A stretch of DNA of 64,000 bases from the NCBI GenBank assembly GCA_014905825.1, contig JACGCN010000002.1:496001-560000 (forward strand). The letters are read 5' to 3'. Below, piece by piece: positions 11,124 through 23,224 of the stretch. Source of the DNA: Lyophyllum atratum. Its lineage: Eukaryota; Basidiomycota; Agaricomycetes; Agaricales; Lyophyllaceae. Under the pieces are notes generated by a model that saw only the letters and a list, made by a program, of their open reading frames with translations, was not told the DNA's origin and did no database searches. Every line of letters starts with the position of its first letter. The stretch's first letter is position 1. The position numbers were made by a program, and so were the translations under genes.

Positions 11124-12735
11124 CTAGACATCGAACGTCTGCCCTCTCGACGCCGCGCTCATCCTCGAGGACTGCACCAGCCGCCTGAACGCGCCATGGC
11201 CCTGATGCACGCCCGTCCCATCGCCCGTCGGGTCGACATAGTCCTCGAGCGGCCCCCGCTCCTTATCGTGGACCTTCGTAGCGGCGCCCCACATCCTGCT
11301 CAGGAACCCGCCCGATAGCCCCGTGCGCGGGATACTGGGCATCGTCGAGCTTGACGGGATCCGGGCCCCGCTGTGCGTACTGGCGGGCCCGGTGCTGGGG
11401 AACGATGAGATCGATGAGGAGCGCTTGTAGTCGCGCTGTAGACGCGCGGTGCGTGGGTTGATCAGGATGGCGGATGAGGAGGGCGGTGCAGGGGAGGCGG
11501 CGGTGATGGTGTGCACAGAGGATGTGTCGGAAGCTTTCCGGGCCCGGTTTTGGACGGGAAGGTGATGGGAGCGGTGGGTGAAGGAGGGTAGGGCACGGAG
11601 GGGGTATGATTTCTTCGCGGGGACGGATCCGAGGTCCAGTCGGGAGAGGCTGACATCGAGCTGCGGCTGCGGCTGGTACACCTGCGGCACTTGCTCGTCT
11701 TCGGAGCTTTCGCTGTCTGAGCTCATCCACCCTGACGAAGACGACGAGGATCCAGAGTCGTCGACGAGAGAACCCATCTCTGAGGATGACGATGACGAGA
11801 CGGAGTCGATGCTGGCGGCGCTTTCCATGGGCGGCGGCACCGCCAAGGGTCTGCTCGCGAGTTCCTCGTCTTCCTGTACTGACGGCGGCGATTTCGAAGA
11901 GGTGCTCTGGACTGGCGCGGGCAGATCAGGAGCGGGGACGGGATAAGAGGGTTGAGCGATCTCCTCTCCCGGTGTAGGCAACTGAACCTGTTGAGCCTGA
12001 GCCTGAGCCGCCCTCGCCCTTCCTCCCCTCACGACTCTGTTGACTGCCGAGGCCCTGATGTTGGCAGCCTGGGTTTGGCGGGTTGCAGTCGTCATGAAGG
12101 GTGAGAACAACCTGCATGTCTCGGCTTCGTGGAAACGGAGATCATAGTTGAGGAGGTAGAGGAGCTGCGTCTCCATGAGGTTGATCTCTGCGACGTCGAA
12201 CATACCAGCGTAGCTCGCCCAGTGGCAGTTTTTCGGTGACGAGTCGTTGAGATACTTGGCTGTGACAATGAGCGTGGCCAAAAAGACGCGGTGGCGCGTA
12301 CACGGCAGCCCTAGGAGAAAGATAGATATTAGGATGAGCGATTTTCTAAAAGGCGGTGGGCTGACCTTTGGCCATAGGAGGCAGCTTAGTGCGCAGCCGG
12401 TCCAGGTACACCAGCGTCGTAAGGAGAGTGGCCACCGAAACATTCGAGTATCGGACCAGGTGGTATATGTAGTGCTCCAAGGAAATCATCTCCGGGGCGG
12501 GCGAGTCCCTTTGGTCGGCAAAGGTCACCTTCTGCGGCGTGGATGGCGGGGTGGGCAAGGCTGGCGGTGCAGAAGCCTCGCCCTCGATTTTGATAACTTT
12601 CGTTGCAAAGCGGGCAACGTATTCAATCATCTCCATCGTTATACCGTTTTCCATGAGGTGAAGCAGCTGGGGATTGTGCAGACAATCGGGGATGAGGGAT
12701 GCGGAATTGTGGAGGCTGCGGGGACGAGCAGCCAT
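11124..12735 (-). CDS. Pho85-type (PCL-like) cyclin
   Basis: Two exons, split near 12310-12366, encode about 540 residues. The start is the ATG at 12735 (MAARPRSLHNSASL). The cyclin box spans about residues 30-210: EYVARFATKVI, LEHYIYHLVRYSNVSVATLL, VYLDRLRTKLPPMAKG, CTRHRVFLATLIVTAKYLND, then ETQLLYLLNYDLRFHEAE. This pattern is that of fungal Pcl/Clg1-type cyclins, which activate the Pho85 kinase in G1 control, polarity or nutrient signalling. The last 320 residues are Ser/Pro-rich, with acidic serine runs and many S/T-P sites, and are probably disordered and phosphorylated. Which Pcl subgroup it belongs to cannot be fixed by eye. Confidence 0.85.
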
Positions 12736-14034
12736 GGCGTACGGACAGAGAGATGAGAGAGTGGGATAGTTGTATGTTTTATAATACCCCGTCAAGGGAT
12801 GTATAAAAGATCGGGAAGTAGGAATGGGGAGGAGGAAACTAGAAGCAAGCCGGCGTGGTTTTAATCGTCAAATGGACCCCAGTCCCTAGCATGGACAAAC
12901 AAGAGGCGAACATGTCGATCACGACGTCCTCAGTGAAAAGCATGAGATCCCCCGTCGTTTCATCCAAACGGTGGAGCGTCAGGTCGTCATAGACCCAGTG
13001 TATCCAATACAAAGCTGTGTAGTGCACAGGTACTGGGAACAGATGAGCAGTTGTAATATGCATTTTTGAATATAGGTATTGCTCACCACAGCTGCCATTG
13101 CGATCGAGACCAACCTCAAACAAAGGTCAGCCTAAGAGTGTCCGCGTTTCCGTCATAAGAACGACTGGATCTCGGATCCACACAGAATTCAAGTCAAGAA
13201 TGAGTGATAACATGATAAAACGGTACGTTGAGAGGCAAGGGGGATGCAAAAGTGGGAAATGGCGAGAAAGAAAGCGGCATCGCTTGGATTTCAGATAAAT
13301 ATGTAAATCGCGGACTTTCAAAGCGGTCACATGATTGAAACGCGTCGCGTCAATCGCGACAAATTCCGAAGTTTGCCAATCATATAATATATGGGCCAAG
13401 TACCAGCAGCGAATTTAGTAGCTATAATGTTGCAATTCTCTCCCTGTTGCATGTCGTGGATGGCTCTTTCCGACTAAAATCTTGAGTTCAGCATCGTGTT
13501 TGCTTTGGAAGCGATTCGCAAACATCCGAAGATGGACAAGAAAAAATTTCCTCATCCCAACGTTGATCATCTTTACCATCCTTCATCGACGTCTTTCGTT
13601 TTGGTGAGTCTGCCTTCAAATTCCCCTCTCGACTCTTCTTATCATGATCGAAACCAATGGCAAAATGCCGCTCAGCATGGGGACAATAACGTCTAGCTCC
13701 AACTCCGCCTAGCACACCAACTCGTTTTGACGCGGTGTGCAGACGGGCGAAGGCGGGGCGCTACCGTGCGATGAAGGCTTTGAAGTCAAAGTTATTCTGA
13801 TTCTCGCTTTTCTTTTGCTTTTCCCTTCCCATTCATGAGATACTGATTTACTCTTTCTAGTGGGATTTTATGTATTTCCACGACAGACTATAAATGTACA
13901 GTGAAGGAGGGAGTAGGGGCTTCTATTATTTGAAACCAATGAATCTATAATATACATTCCACGAGATGGATATTCTATTAAGGAAATAGTAACGTACTTG
14001 TTGAGGCGCTCTATTTCTGAATGAATGGACGCAT
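12736..14034. other. Intergenic, possible gene remnant on the minus strand
   Basis: No clear gene. On the minus strand a frame at 13120-12839 can be read across a GT-AG intron to give protein-like text (LTLHRLDETTGDLMLF, then VVIDMFASCLSMLG). A stop codon directly upstream and the lack of a start argue for a remnant or chance. The rest holds short frames only. Confidence 0.35.
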
Positions 14035-15330
14035 CTATTCCAAACTCTTTCGACGCTCCTCCCTCTTTGCAGCAGTGGACCGCAATAACCAGGCCAAGTT
14101 CTCATACACAACGAACGTGATGCAAGTTCCAGGTAGGACTCGAACAAGATTGGTCCCAAGACCACGATAGAACCCACGAACACCTTCTTCCGCCCACGTC
14201 CGTTTGATAGTGGCAGGAATCGTTGGGAATCGTGCTGCGTCCGCGTTGTTCTAAGCTAATAATAAGAGCGTGTTCCAGAATAGAGGGTAAGTACGGACCT
14301 GTATCCGCGACCTGACAACTTGATAAGGGTATGTTAACGCTAGCGCCGCCAATTTGCTCGTTATAGACATGAAGGTATACGCTGTGTTGGACTGGGAGCC
14401 TGTGAGCCGCGGTAAAATAAACAGCAAATAGAGACGTACCAATTTGTCTGCGTCTGTGTTCCACTCTCGACCAGCCTTTTGGTACTGCCGCTTCTTCCGG
14501 TCAAAGCCCCACTTTTTCATCTTCTCATAGGCGACGAACTGTATGGCGCCAGTACTGACTCCAACCAGGGCAAGGGATGTACCACGAAATAAGCCCAATA
14601 CTCCTTCCGTGCGCACAATCCTCGAGAGACCATCTGACTAAAGTTAAGCGAGTGCGGGAAGGCTCGGATAGGGTGGACGTACCCCATAGGCCCCGGTACG
14701 CTGTAGGGCAGTCGGCGCGAGTCGTGAACATCCTCACACGCACGAGCCAGAAAGGGTTGGTCAATACAGCAGTAACGGCACCTGAAATGCCATAATTAGC
14801 ATGAAAGAACGTGTCGGATCCGTCGAGGAAGGAATTGCGAACTCGCTTGAGCAGAACAGAGGAGGTATGACCCTGCTGACAACGGTTGCGTGAGGTCACC
14901 CCCGGACGCGCGTTTCTTCAGCATGTTGTAGCTGGGAATAGATGATTAGGTCAAACGGTGTTCTCGGGGAAGCGCACACGTACAAGAGGAAATACAATCC
15001 CCAGCTGGATGCGTTTCCTGCAATGTTGGGCCCGACGCCTCGGTATAGACCTTTCCACCCCTGCTGCTGCTTGATTTCGCGAAGCGAGTACCATATGTGC
15101 TTCCCAAGGGCGCCGGTCGGGTTCGTGGTGGTCACTTGGAACTTGATCTTCAAAAGATCAAGTGGGTTCATGCAGAGCACGGTAACGACACCTGCACCAA
15201 GTCCTGCAGCTGCATGATCCTGGAAAGCGGTACCATGCTCAGTTTCTCACCCATATGACATAACCCGAAAACGTACCAAAGCTGTGGTAGGAAAATAACT
15301 AGGTGGTTGTGGTGGATGTGTTTGCACCAT
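14035..15330 (-). CDS. Mitochondrial FAD/folate-type carrier (Flx1/SLC25A32-like)
   Basis: About 327 residues are spread over seven exons. Three mitochondrial carrier repeats are visible. Repeat 1 has CMNPLDLLKIKFQVTT and GWKGLYRGVGPNIAGN. Repeat 2 has LTNPFWLVRVRMFTT and GVLGLFRGTSLALVGVS. Repeat 3 has LTYPYQVVRSRIQ and GVRGFYRGLGTNLVRVLPGT. The P-x-D-L-x-K-x-K form of repeat 1 and YPYQVVRSR in repeat 3 match the folate/FAD transporter group (yeast Flx1, animal SLC25A32) rather than ADP/ATP or phosphate carriers. It should sit in the inner mitochondrial membrane and supply FAD or folate. One donor is the weak GTTCGC, but phase demands it. The start at 15330 was chosen because the carrier fold begins shortly after; an in-frame ATG at 15480 is possible. 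Confidence 0.85.
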
Positions 15331-18300
15331 ACCAGCAAGAGCTGGCCGTCGGAGCGAAAGACTTTGAAGCTCTTGGCTCGAGAATGCGAGAAGAGATTGC
15401 CTGGAGGAGGAAGACCCACGTCTGACGTCGACAACGACGGTAAGTTTAACGCCGACCGAAAAAGTCGACCGTGACACCATGTGAGGTGACCGTGATGCGC
15501 ATGAGCCGTGACTCGGACTAGTCTTGGCCGCAAGCTTTCAAACCTTTCCAAAGGTATACGTTAACTTCTCAGAAGAATTGGAAGCTTGATGTTGATTAGA
15601 TTGGTTTGAGGCAGAGTAGCAACTTCTCTACTCAATGCTTCATGAGGTACGCGTGCCGTTTGACCTATTTCCCCTGTGGTCTCCTCGAACCACCGTAACA
15701 CCACATAATTGGAGGCAACACCACATAGCTCTGAAGGGATCCCAGATAGCTCCTCAAAGGAACCAGGTACTCACCTTTTTGCTATAACATCCTCCGCGCG
15801 GCTCTCCGAAACCGAACACTGTCCCCTTGAATATGTATAGCCTAGCACTGCAGCATGGACGAATGACGCCGCTCTCACATGGGGCGGCCCGCCTATCTTT
15901 TTCGCAGGGAATAGAGCGGTTGTGAAAGATGTCTCTCGATAAACGATCAGTGCCACTATTGGTGTGGATCGCGGCGACGATCTGGTCTCAGCCTGCAATG
16001 CGCAAGGAGACATTGGCGAAGACTCCAACACTTGTGAGTTAGTGTGGACCCCATGTATAAAAAGCTCGGGCTGATGTGACGCACGGCCTGTTTCCCGAAG
16101 GAAGCATTTCGTAAACCACTCGACTATGATTGGCTTCGTGCGCCGTTTGCCTTCTATGGCCGAGACTCCGGGCCACGCGACTTGTGCGCCCCGGCTCCCT
16201 TTCGTGAGAGCAGTCCTGCGACGGTCTCTGTTTCTGCAATCCCAACGAAAAATCTGAGGATTTGTCCGGATCGACTGAGATTTCCATCAAGCAATCCCTC
16301 TAGAGGTTTCCCGATCTCTTCTAGATCCATCTTGCGCCCGATTTCAAGAGAGAGAGAATAGAGTTCTATGGGAAACAAGTTCGCGAAGGTCGTATCCCAC
16401 CGCGAATCAGTGTCGTCTTCTTCGGTAAGAATACCTCCGTCCGAGTTCTGTGGTCGCTGGTCCCTTATCTACGAGACATCTCCTTCGAGCCTGACAGACA
16501 AGAGCCTCTCGCGCACATGGCACTCGTACACGACAGCACCTTCGTGGACTCAGCTTTCTGATTTACCGCCGGTCTAACCCTGGTACCAAACCTTGCGAGG
16601 TCCAATCTTAGACTGAGCCTATGTTACTCTCCCCAGAACTACACTGCGACGCCCTGTGATAGTCTCCCTGAAAATATGGTTCTTTTCGCATGACATGGTC
16701 ATTCTACCCTCTCATCTGCGTCAAATGTTACCTAGGGAAAGAGATCGAAGTCGATAAAAGGCCAATAGCCAACCGCTTCTTGTCAGATAAACTGTATGGA
16801 CAGGAAGTCAGAAGACGTGGTCATGGCTCCGATGACCGGGCCGAACTTGAAGCACCTATAGTTTATTCGAATAGGTTGCAATATGACTGAGAAGGCAAAA
16901 AACCGACACCATGCTATTCAGATGTGACGACGTCCCACAGCAGCCCCAATGTGATGGAAGTCCAAGTCATACGTCAAACTTTGTCATCTCTGTTCTACCA
17001 ACTCCACGACCGTGAGTCCAATGGGAATTATTTTTGCCGTACCAGGAGCCTGCTCTGTGTGCGGCACGCTTTGACCGCTGACGAAAACACACCATTTTGA
17101 GCTGTTACATATATACAAATGGTGTCGTTGTCAGCGAGTATTTTAGGAAACAGGCAGAACGTGATGAGAGTATAACTTATGTTTGTGATCCTTCTATACG
17201 CTTTTTTCACTCTTCCCAGTTCCTTGGTGATGATGCTTCGGAACGCAAAATCAGAGTCTCACCTCCCGATCTAACAGAAGCTCTGTTGCGCGTGAGTATT
17301 CGATGTCGACTGATCCCGGCACCGTCTGGCACCGTTCACACATGAGAATGAAGACCTTATCTGATAAGATAGAATGATGAGAACGACAAGGAGATCCGGC
17401 TGCGGTGCTCGAGGAAGCAAGTTGCCACGAGACACTGGTATATAAAAACGGCGAAGAACTCCGAAGGGCAAGAAGCTCTCAGTGACCAAGATAGAATACC
17501 AGATCTTGGCTTCTGGCTTGATCGGGCTTTTCTTAGGACCCATGTGGCCATGGACGACTACCTGTCATAGTATGATCATTACGGCTTGCAGATGCGTTAG
17601 GAGGATATGAAATGAGTACTCGCACATGGCAGTGCTCGTGAACGAGCCACGCGTGAATTCTCCCCCCTATGACCATCCACCGTTCCCGTCGCCCCTTGCC
17701 GCTACCCGTCAGCTGGGGGGTTTCCGCCGTCATCGTCTGCAACGGCTGCGTTAATTCCATCCGGGTGCCTGGCGCACCTCAGGAATAAGTCATGAGACAT
17801 GGGTTGACACTCGCACGCACTTCCAAGGGGTGGTCGCGATTTACTTTTACGCACTGAGGGCCCACCGAGAGCCGTACCGCCGATCCGAGCTCCACCTGCT
17901 GGACTGGATGACATGCTATTAGGAAAAATACTGGAGCAACAAGCAATGACCGTGTAAGTTGAAAGGCGTCGAGGCCAGAACATAGATCTTCTGAATGTCC
18001 CACAGAATTCAGGGTAGCACGTAAGACTGGATGATCAGCGGACCCAATAGGGAGCGCGAACCCTCGCCTTTGCACAGCCAACAGCCTGGGATGTTGGTTT
18101 CAGCTGTTTTCCTTCGCGCCGCCGGTTTCACCTAGGCGCCTCAGATACGCCTGACATGTTAGAAGTTCACGCGCGGGAATGCTGGGTATGGCGTGGAGAA
18201 TTGACGGGCTTCGCGTGAAACGACCGACCTTTAATACATTCCAATTCGCGTGGCTGTCCTAAATGAGCGCGAGCCATGTACTGGGCAACTGCGCACATAA

Positions 18301-18831
18301 TTCCAGCGACGACCTGTGGCATCATATACGTCAGGTTCTCCGCCTCCTGGGGGAAATGACGGCGGAAAAAGGGTTTCGCCCTTTCCTATGGCACTAGTGT
18401 TCCCTCAGACTCGATGGTCGACAAGGGACTGGATTTAATCAAGTCATTCTGGGAGATCGTCGAAAATCTGTGCTATTTGTCTGATCAGGTTTCTAGGGTG
18501 AGATCAGCTTGTGTATGCTCGGAACTTCAGGTTGACTGACATTTAACATGAACGTTCGGAGATGTAATTCTCCTGCCAAGTCACAGGACCGCCCTTTGCC
18601 AGTCGTGACTTACTTGAGGGTTGGAGGAGGACCTACATAGAAAGCTTTTTATATTTTCCCGGTCTTGTGGCTTGCCCCCTATTCATATTAGGGTGCGTTT
18701 TTCATCGATACAAATCGATTGATGATGAGGAAGGTTGTTCAACTCAAGAAGGAAGGACCCCGAAAACGCGTCAATCGCCTTACATAATGCGAGCTCTCAG
18801 TTCTTGACTTCCTTATAAAGCCTTGGCTCAC
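15331..18831. other. 3.5-kb gene-poor region
   Basis: I could not build any gene here on either strand. Short frames lack family motifs and consistent splice sites. One candidate is a plus-strand ATG at 16368 (MGNKFAKVVSHRE) followed by a GTAAGA donor, but I found no clear downstream exon. There are no obvious terminal repeats or transposase or reverse-transcriptase motifs. The right end is the promoter of the prolyl oligopeptidase gene, with TATAAAG close to the start codon. Confidence 0.4.
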
Positions 18832-21800
18832 ATGTTGCGCCTGTCCATTCGGAAATTCCAGCCTCTGGCCCACCACCGACGCGTTTTTAGACCATTTCTT
18901 CGTTCTGTCTCCTCTGCGACGATGGCTCCTACCTGTTGGACCCCCAATGCGTATCCCCCAACACGTCGGTCGGACCACGTAGATATCTATAAAAGTGCGG
19001 CGAAAGGGGAAGTTCGTGTGTCGGACCCATATCAGTGGTTAGAAGAATACACAGACGAAACGGACAAGTGGACCACCTCTCAGGAGCTCTTCACGAGGTC
19101 CTATCTAGATAAAAACGCCGACAGGCAAAGGCTAGAAGATGCCTTCCGTGCGAGTATGGACTATGCGAAGGTGACCGGTTACACTCCTTGTCCGCTGCCC
19201 CGACCCTAAACCCGTTTATTAGTTTACTGCTCCGACATTGTATGAAGATGGCCGCTGGTACTGGTTCTATAACAGCGGGCTTCAGCCGCAGCCAAGTGAG
19301 TACATGACCGAGGCATTGACAGGGGTCTCTAGATTCCTGATGACTGAGATTGGCATTTCCAGTCTTCTATCGCTCCAAAGAGAAATCGCTACCCGATTTC
19401 TCCCAGGATGACAATGTCGTTGGTGAAGTGTTCTTCGATGTGCGACCATTCTTTCACGTCTGCAGCTCATTCTAACTAAAACCACAAGCCGAACTTGCTC
19501 ACTAATGACGGAACTGCTGCTTTGTCGATCTATGACTTCTCAGATTGTGGAAAGTACTTCGCTTATGGGATCTCCTACTCCGTGCGGCTCGTCTGACGTT
19601 CATCAAACTGGAAATAACTTATCGCATGTCTAGGGAAGCGACTTCTCCACTGTCTATGTTCGTTCTACCGATTCCCCGCTCTCCGAAGCTAGCAAAACAT
19701 CTGGGAATGATGACGCTCGACTATCAGACGTAGTTGAATACGTCAAGTTCTCAACGATCAAATGGTCCAAGGATTCCAAAGGCTTCTTCTATCAGGTATT
19801 TCACTTCGGTCTCAAATGGGTCAGACAGCAGCCGTTGATCGTCATTTAAGCGCTATCCGGCCCGAGAGGAAGCCAAAGAGGGCATTGAAACCGGCGGTGA
19901 TGTCGATGCTATGGTATACTACCACAAAATCGGGACCCCTCAAGGTAACCAATATTTGTGATCTTTTCGTCTGTACTGATACCGGTTACTTACCTTAAAG
20001 CGGATGACATTTTGATACACAGCGATAGAGAAAATCCAGAGTGGATGTTCAGCGTGGATATCTCCGAAGATGGACAATACATCATCATGTATACGATGAA
20101 GGACAGCTCAAGGGTACGCAATACATGCTTTCAGAGACATGCTGCTATTAGCTCATACTTCGAATCCCCAAGAGGAACCTCCTATGGATTGCAGACTTAA
20201 GTAAGAACGAGATTGGGCCGAACATCAAGTGGAACAAAATAGTTGATGAGTTCAAGGGAGAATATCATGTGTATGTTGTAGAGTTTCAAACGACTCACGT
20301 TACTAATGTTAACCTAGCATTTCAAACGACGGACCGATATTTTACGTCAAAACCAACCTAGATGCCCCGCAATACAAAGTTATCACTATCGATATATCGG
20401 AGGAAGAAGCGAAGACCGAAGACCTCATCCCGGAGGACAAGAACGCTAATCTCGTGGAAGTGGATTGCGTGAATCACGACACCTTTGCCGTAATCTATAA
20501 GCGTGACGTAAGTATCTATTCATCCTACCGATCTCTTCGTTAACGCAAACACCGTCAGGTTAAAGACGAAATCTATTTATATTCCAAGACAGGCAGTCAG
20601 ATTACTCGCCTTGCACCCGAATTTGTTGGCGCTGCCTCGCTTTCCGGCAGACAAAAACAATCCCAGCTCTTCGTGACTATGACGGGCTTCAATACGCCAG
20701 GTACAGTCGCGCGTTACGATTTTACTGCGCCCGAGGAGCAGCGGTGGAGCATCTTCAGGTCGGTCAAGGTCAATGGCCTGAACCCCGACGATTTTGAGTC
20801 TAAACAAGTATGTACACGTCAACCCTCGTAAGTTTTCCCTTCCCTAACGAAATATAGGTTTGGTATGAGAGTAAGGATGGGACGAGGGTTCCCATGTTCA
20901 TTGTCCGTCACAAGTCGACAAAGTTCGACGGGACTGCGCCAGCACTACAATACGGTAAACAAGCATTCAGCGGCACCAGACGTTTATTAATGCGTTCATC
21001 TAGGATATGGCGGCTTCAGCATATCAGTCAACCCTTTCTTTAGTCCGACCATACTCACCTTCCTACAAACGTACGGCGCTATATTGGCCGTTCCGAATAT
21101 CAGAGGTGGTGCGGAATTTGGCGAAGACTGGCATAAAGCTGGGACTAGGGAGCAGAAGGTCCGTCTAGCATGGTCGAGTACCACATATACTCACCGAGTA
21201 GTCACTAGGGAAATGTATTTGACGATTTCATAGCCGCAACGTACGTCCAGAGATTGGTTCTAACCCACCATGAAATTTATTTTTCCGTTACTAGAGAATA
21301 TCTCGTGGAAAATAAATATGCAGGCGCAGGGAAGGTGGCTATCAACGGAGGGTCGAATGGAGGTGAGCTCGAAGATAGTTTACGTCTTCCTCTTGCTCAA
21401 GCACTATCGTGATAGGCTTGCTTGTTGGAGCCTGTGTCAACCGCGCGCCTGAAGGAACCTTCGGCGCTGCTGTTGCCGAAGTCGGAGTGTTGGACCTCCT
21501 CAAGGTACTTGGCTGCTGTCTTTGGTTCCTGTGCAACCGTTGACTGGTCTTCACCCTAGTTCTCTAAGTTTACGATCGGTCGGTTGATTTGATTGTGATG
21601 ATATTCTACTTAACCCCTTCGAATATACAGGGAAGGCTTGGACGAGCGACTATGGAGACCCTGATGATCCAAAAGACTTCGACTTCATCTATCCCCTATC
21701 CCCACTCCATAATGTCCCTACTGACAAGGTGTTACCTCCGACCTTGCTGTTGACCGCTGATCGTAAGCCACCCACACCGCTTGCTTTACTTCGTCTCATT

Positions 21801-22079
21801 CCTCTATTTTCAGACGACGATCGGGTGGTGCCCATGCATTCCTTCAAACATGCTGCAACTCTTCAGCACACTTTGCCTCATAATCCCCATCCTCTGCTTT
21901 TGCGTGTGGATAAGAAGGCTGGCCATGGCGCTGGTAAATCTACCGAGAAAAGGTATATATAGCCGTCTTCACTCCGTGTTTATTAGTACTAACGAGGGTC
22001 CTTCAGAATCAAGGAGGCGGCGGACAAATGGGGATTCGTAGCTCAGTCTTTGGGGCTTGTGTGGAAAGACCGCCAGTGA
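18832..22079 (+). CDS. Prolyl oligopeptidase (serine peptidase family S9A)
   Basis: About 15 exons encode some 760 residues. The N-terminal domain has YPPTRRSDHVDIYKSAAKGE and DPYQWLEEYTDETDKW. A seven-bladed propeller follows, then the hydrolase domain. The catalytic triad is visible: Ser in GKVAINGGSNGG (split by the intron near 21360), Asp in DHDDRVVPMHSFK, and His in KKAGHGAGKSTEK. The enzyme cleaves short proline-containing peptides in the cytosol. The conserved family start is the second ATG at 18922 (MAPTCWTP). The upstream ATG at 18832 adds 30 residues rich in Arg and lacking acids (MLRLSIRKF, then HHRRVFRPFLRSVSSAT), like a mitochondrial presequence. Specialised mushroom relatives process cyclic peptides, but no precursor gene is seen nearby, so the housekeeping role is the default. 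Confidence 0.9.
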
Positions 22080-22366
22080 GCAGATCATTCCTTTTACCTT
22101 TCCTTTCTGTTCTGGGGATCGTTGTTGGGCAATCAGTAGTTGGGTGCTTGTGAAGGATGAAGTAAGGAGTAAATACTGTATAATGCATGCTGTGTCGCGA
22201 CACCTGACCAGTCACCGGGTCTCGAGGGAGCCTACATCGACTCCTATCGCCAGTTTTGGTATCCGGGTTTGCTCCGTCGGGCTAACTATAGATTCTCCCG
22301 AGAAAAGATATCCTTAAGATATCTCAAACATCACATCGTATCCACATGTAGGGAGGTGTGCGGACC
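22080..22366. other. Convergent 3' region with a short palindrome
   Basis: This short gap lies between the stop codons of the prolyl oligopeptidase (plus) and Tad2 (minus). It contains an inverted repeat with 7-bp arms at 22306-22324. Confidence 0.5.
22306..22324. repeat. Inverted repeat, 7-bp arms and 5-base centre
   Basis: AGATATC, a five-base CTTAA centre, then GATATCT forms a near-palindrome between two convergent genes. It may be chance or linked to 3' end formation. Confidence 0.5.
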
Positions 22367-23224
22367 TTAGGCGTCGAATATCAGGGAATCAACGCCTCGG
22401 GCTCGGATAATATCTCCGTCTTCAACACGCGATTCGCTTTGGACTTTGGAATTGGGGCTGTTAATGTAGAACTTTAGTGATTGTCCAATTCGGGAGAGAG
22501 CATAAGCACCGTTTGTATTTTCCGTAATGTAAAAACGACGTAAGATCATGATTGCTTCCTCTCGCAGATACCCACCGGTTGCTCGGTAAGGGGGATGAAC
22601 AGGATGGTCAAGTCTAGTCGGTACGATCCACATTAAAAGCCGGCTTGTAAGGAGGGGGAATATACTGACATTTCATTCACGCCCAAGACACTTCCACAGC
22701 CCCCGAATCTGTCATTACCACAGCCATAAAATACCTCTTTGATACCTAATTGCCGAAGCGCAGATGCGCACATTATGCATGGCTCCACCGTCACATAGAG
22801 TGTGGTGGTAGAGAGAGGGTATTTCGAGACGGTAGGTGTGAGTAGTTTATCAGCAAGAATCTTATCGCTCGCTTCGAGCTCGGCGTGCCGTGTCGCCTAC
22901 CCAGAATAACCATTTGGTGTCATTCGACATATAGCGAGAGATGGGACGCACATTACGAAGTTCATTCGTCCGGTTCCTTGCTTGAGCGATGACTTTCTCG
23001 TCCCTTACGAACACGCATCCGACAGGAACTTCTCCGGCAGCTAACGCTTCTTCCGCCTATTCCGGGTTATGTTGGGGCTCTGTCGTCAGATTGCATTGTC
23101 CGCTCACCATCGCCATAGCTTCTCTCATCCACCGAAGATGAGATGAAGTCTCGTTCATCTCCGTCTTGTCGGAAGCCTTGATCAGCGGTGATGAAATAGA
23201 GTCCCGTTTGTTTGTCCGACTCAT
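22367..23224 (-). CDS. TAD2: tRNA-specific adenosine deaminase subunit Tad2 (ADAT2)
   Basis: A multi-exon gene for the catalytic subunit of the heterodimer that deaminates adenosine 34 to inosine in tRNA anticodons. The ATG at 23224 starts [16 protein letters not shown]. The deaminase fold follows: [28 protein letters not shown], then ATRHAELEA with the zinc-ligand His and catalytic Glu, then [14 protein letters not shown] with the two Cys ligands. [18 protein letters not shown] is a Tad2/ADAT2 hallmark. The C-terminus has [18 protein letters not shown] followed by a longer tail than usual. The gene converges on the prolyl oligopeptidase gene. All catalytic residues are present. Confidence 0.9.

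Noticed and set aside
18832..22079. Prolyl oligopeptidase as part of a cyclic-peptide toxin cluster
   Set aside because: No short precursor-peptide gene with flanking prolines, no monooxygenase and no transporter is seen nearby. The neighbours are housekeeping genes.
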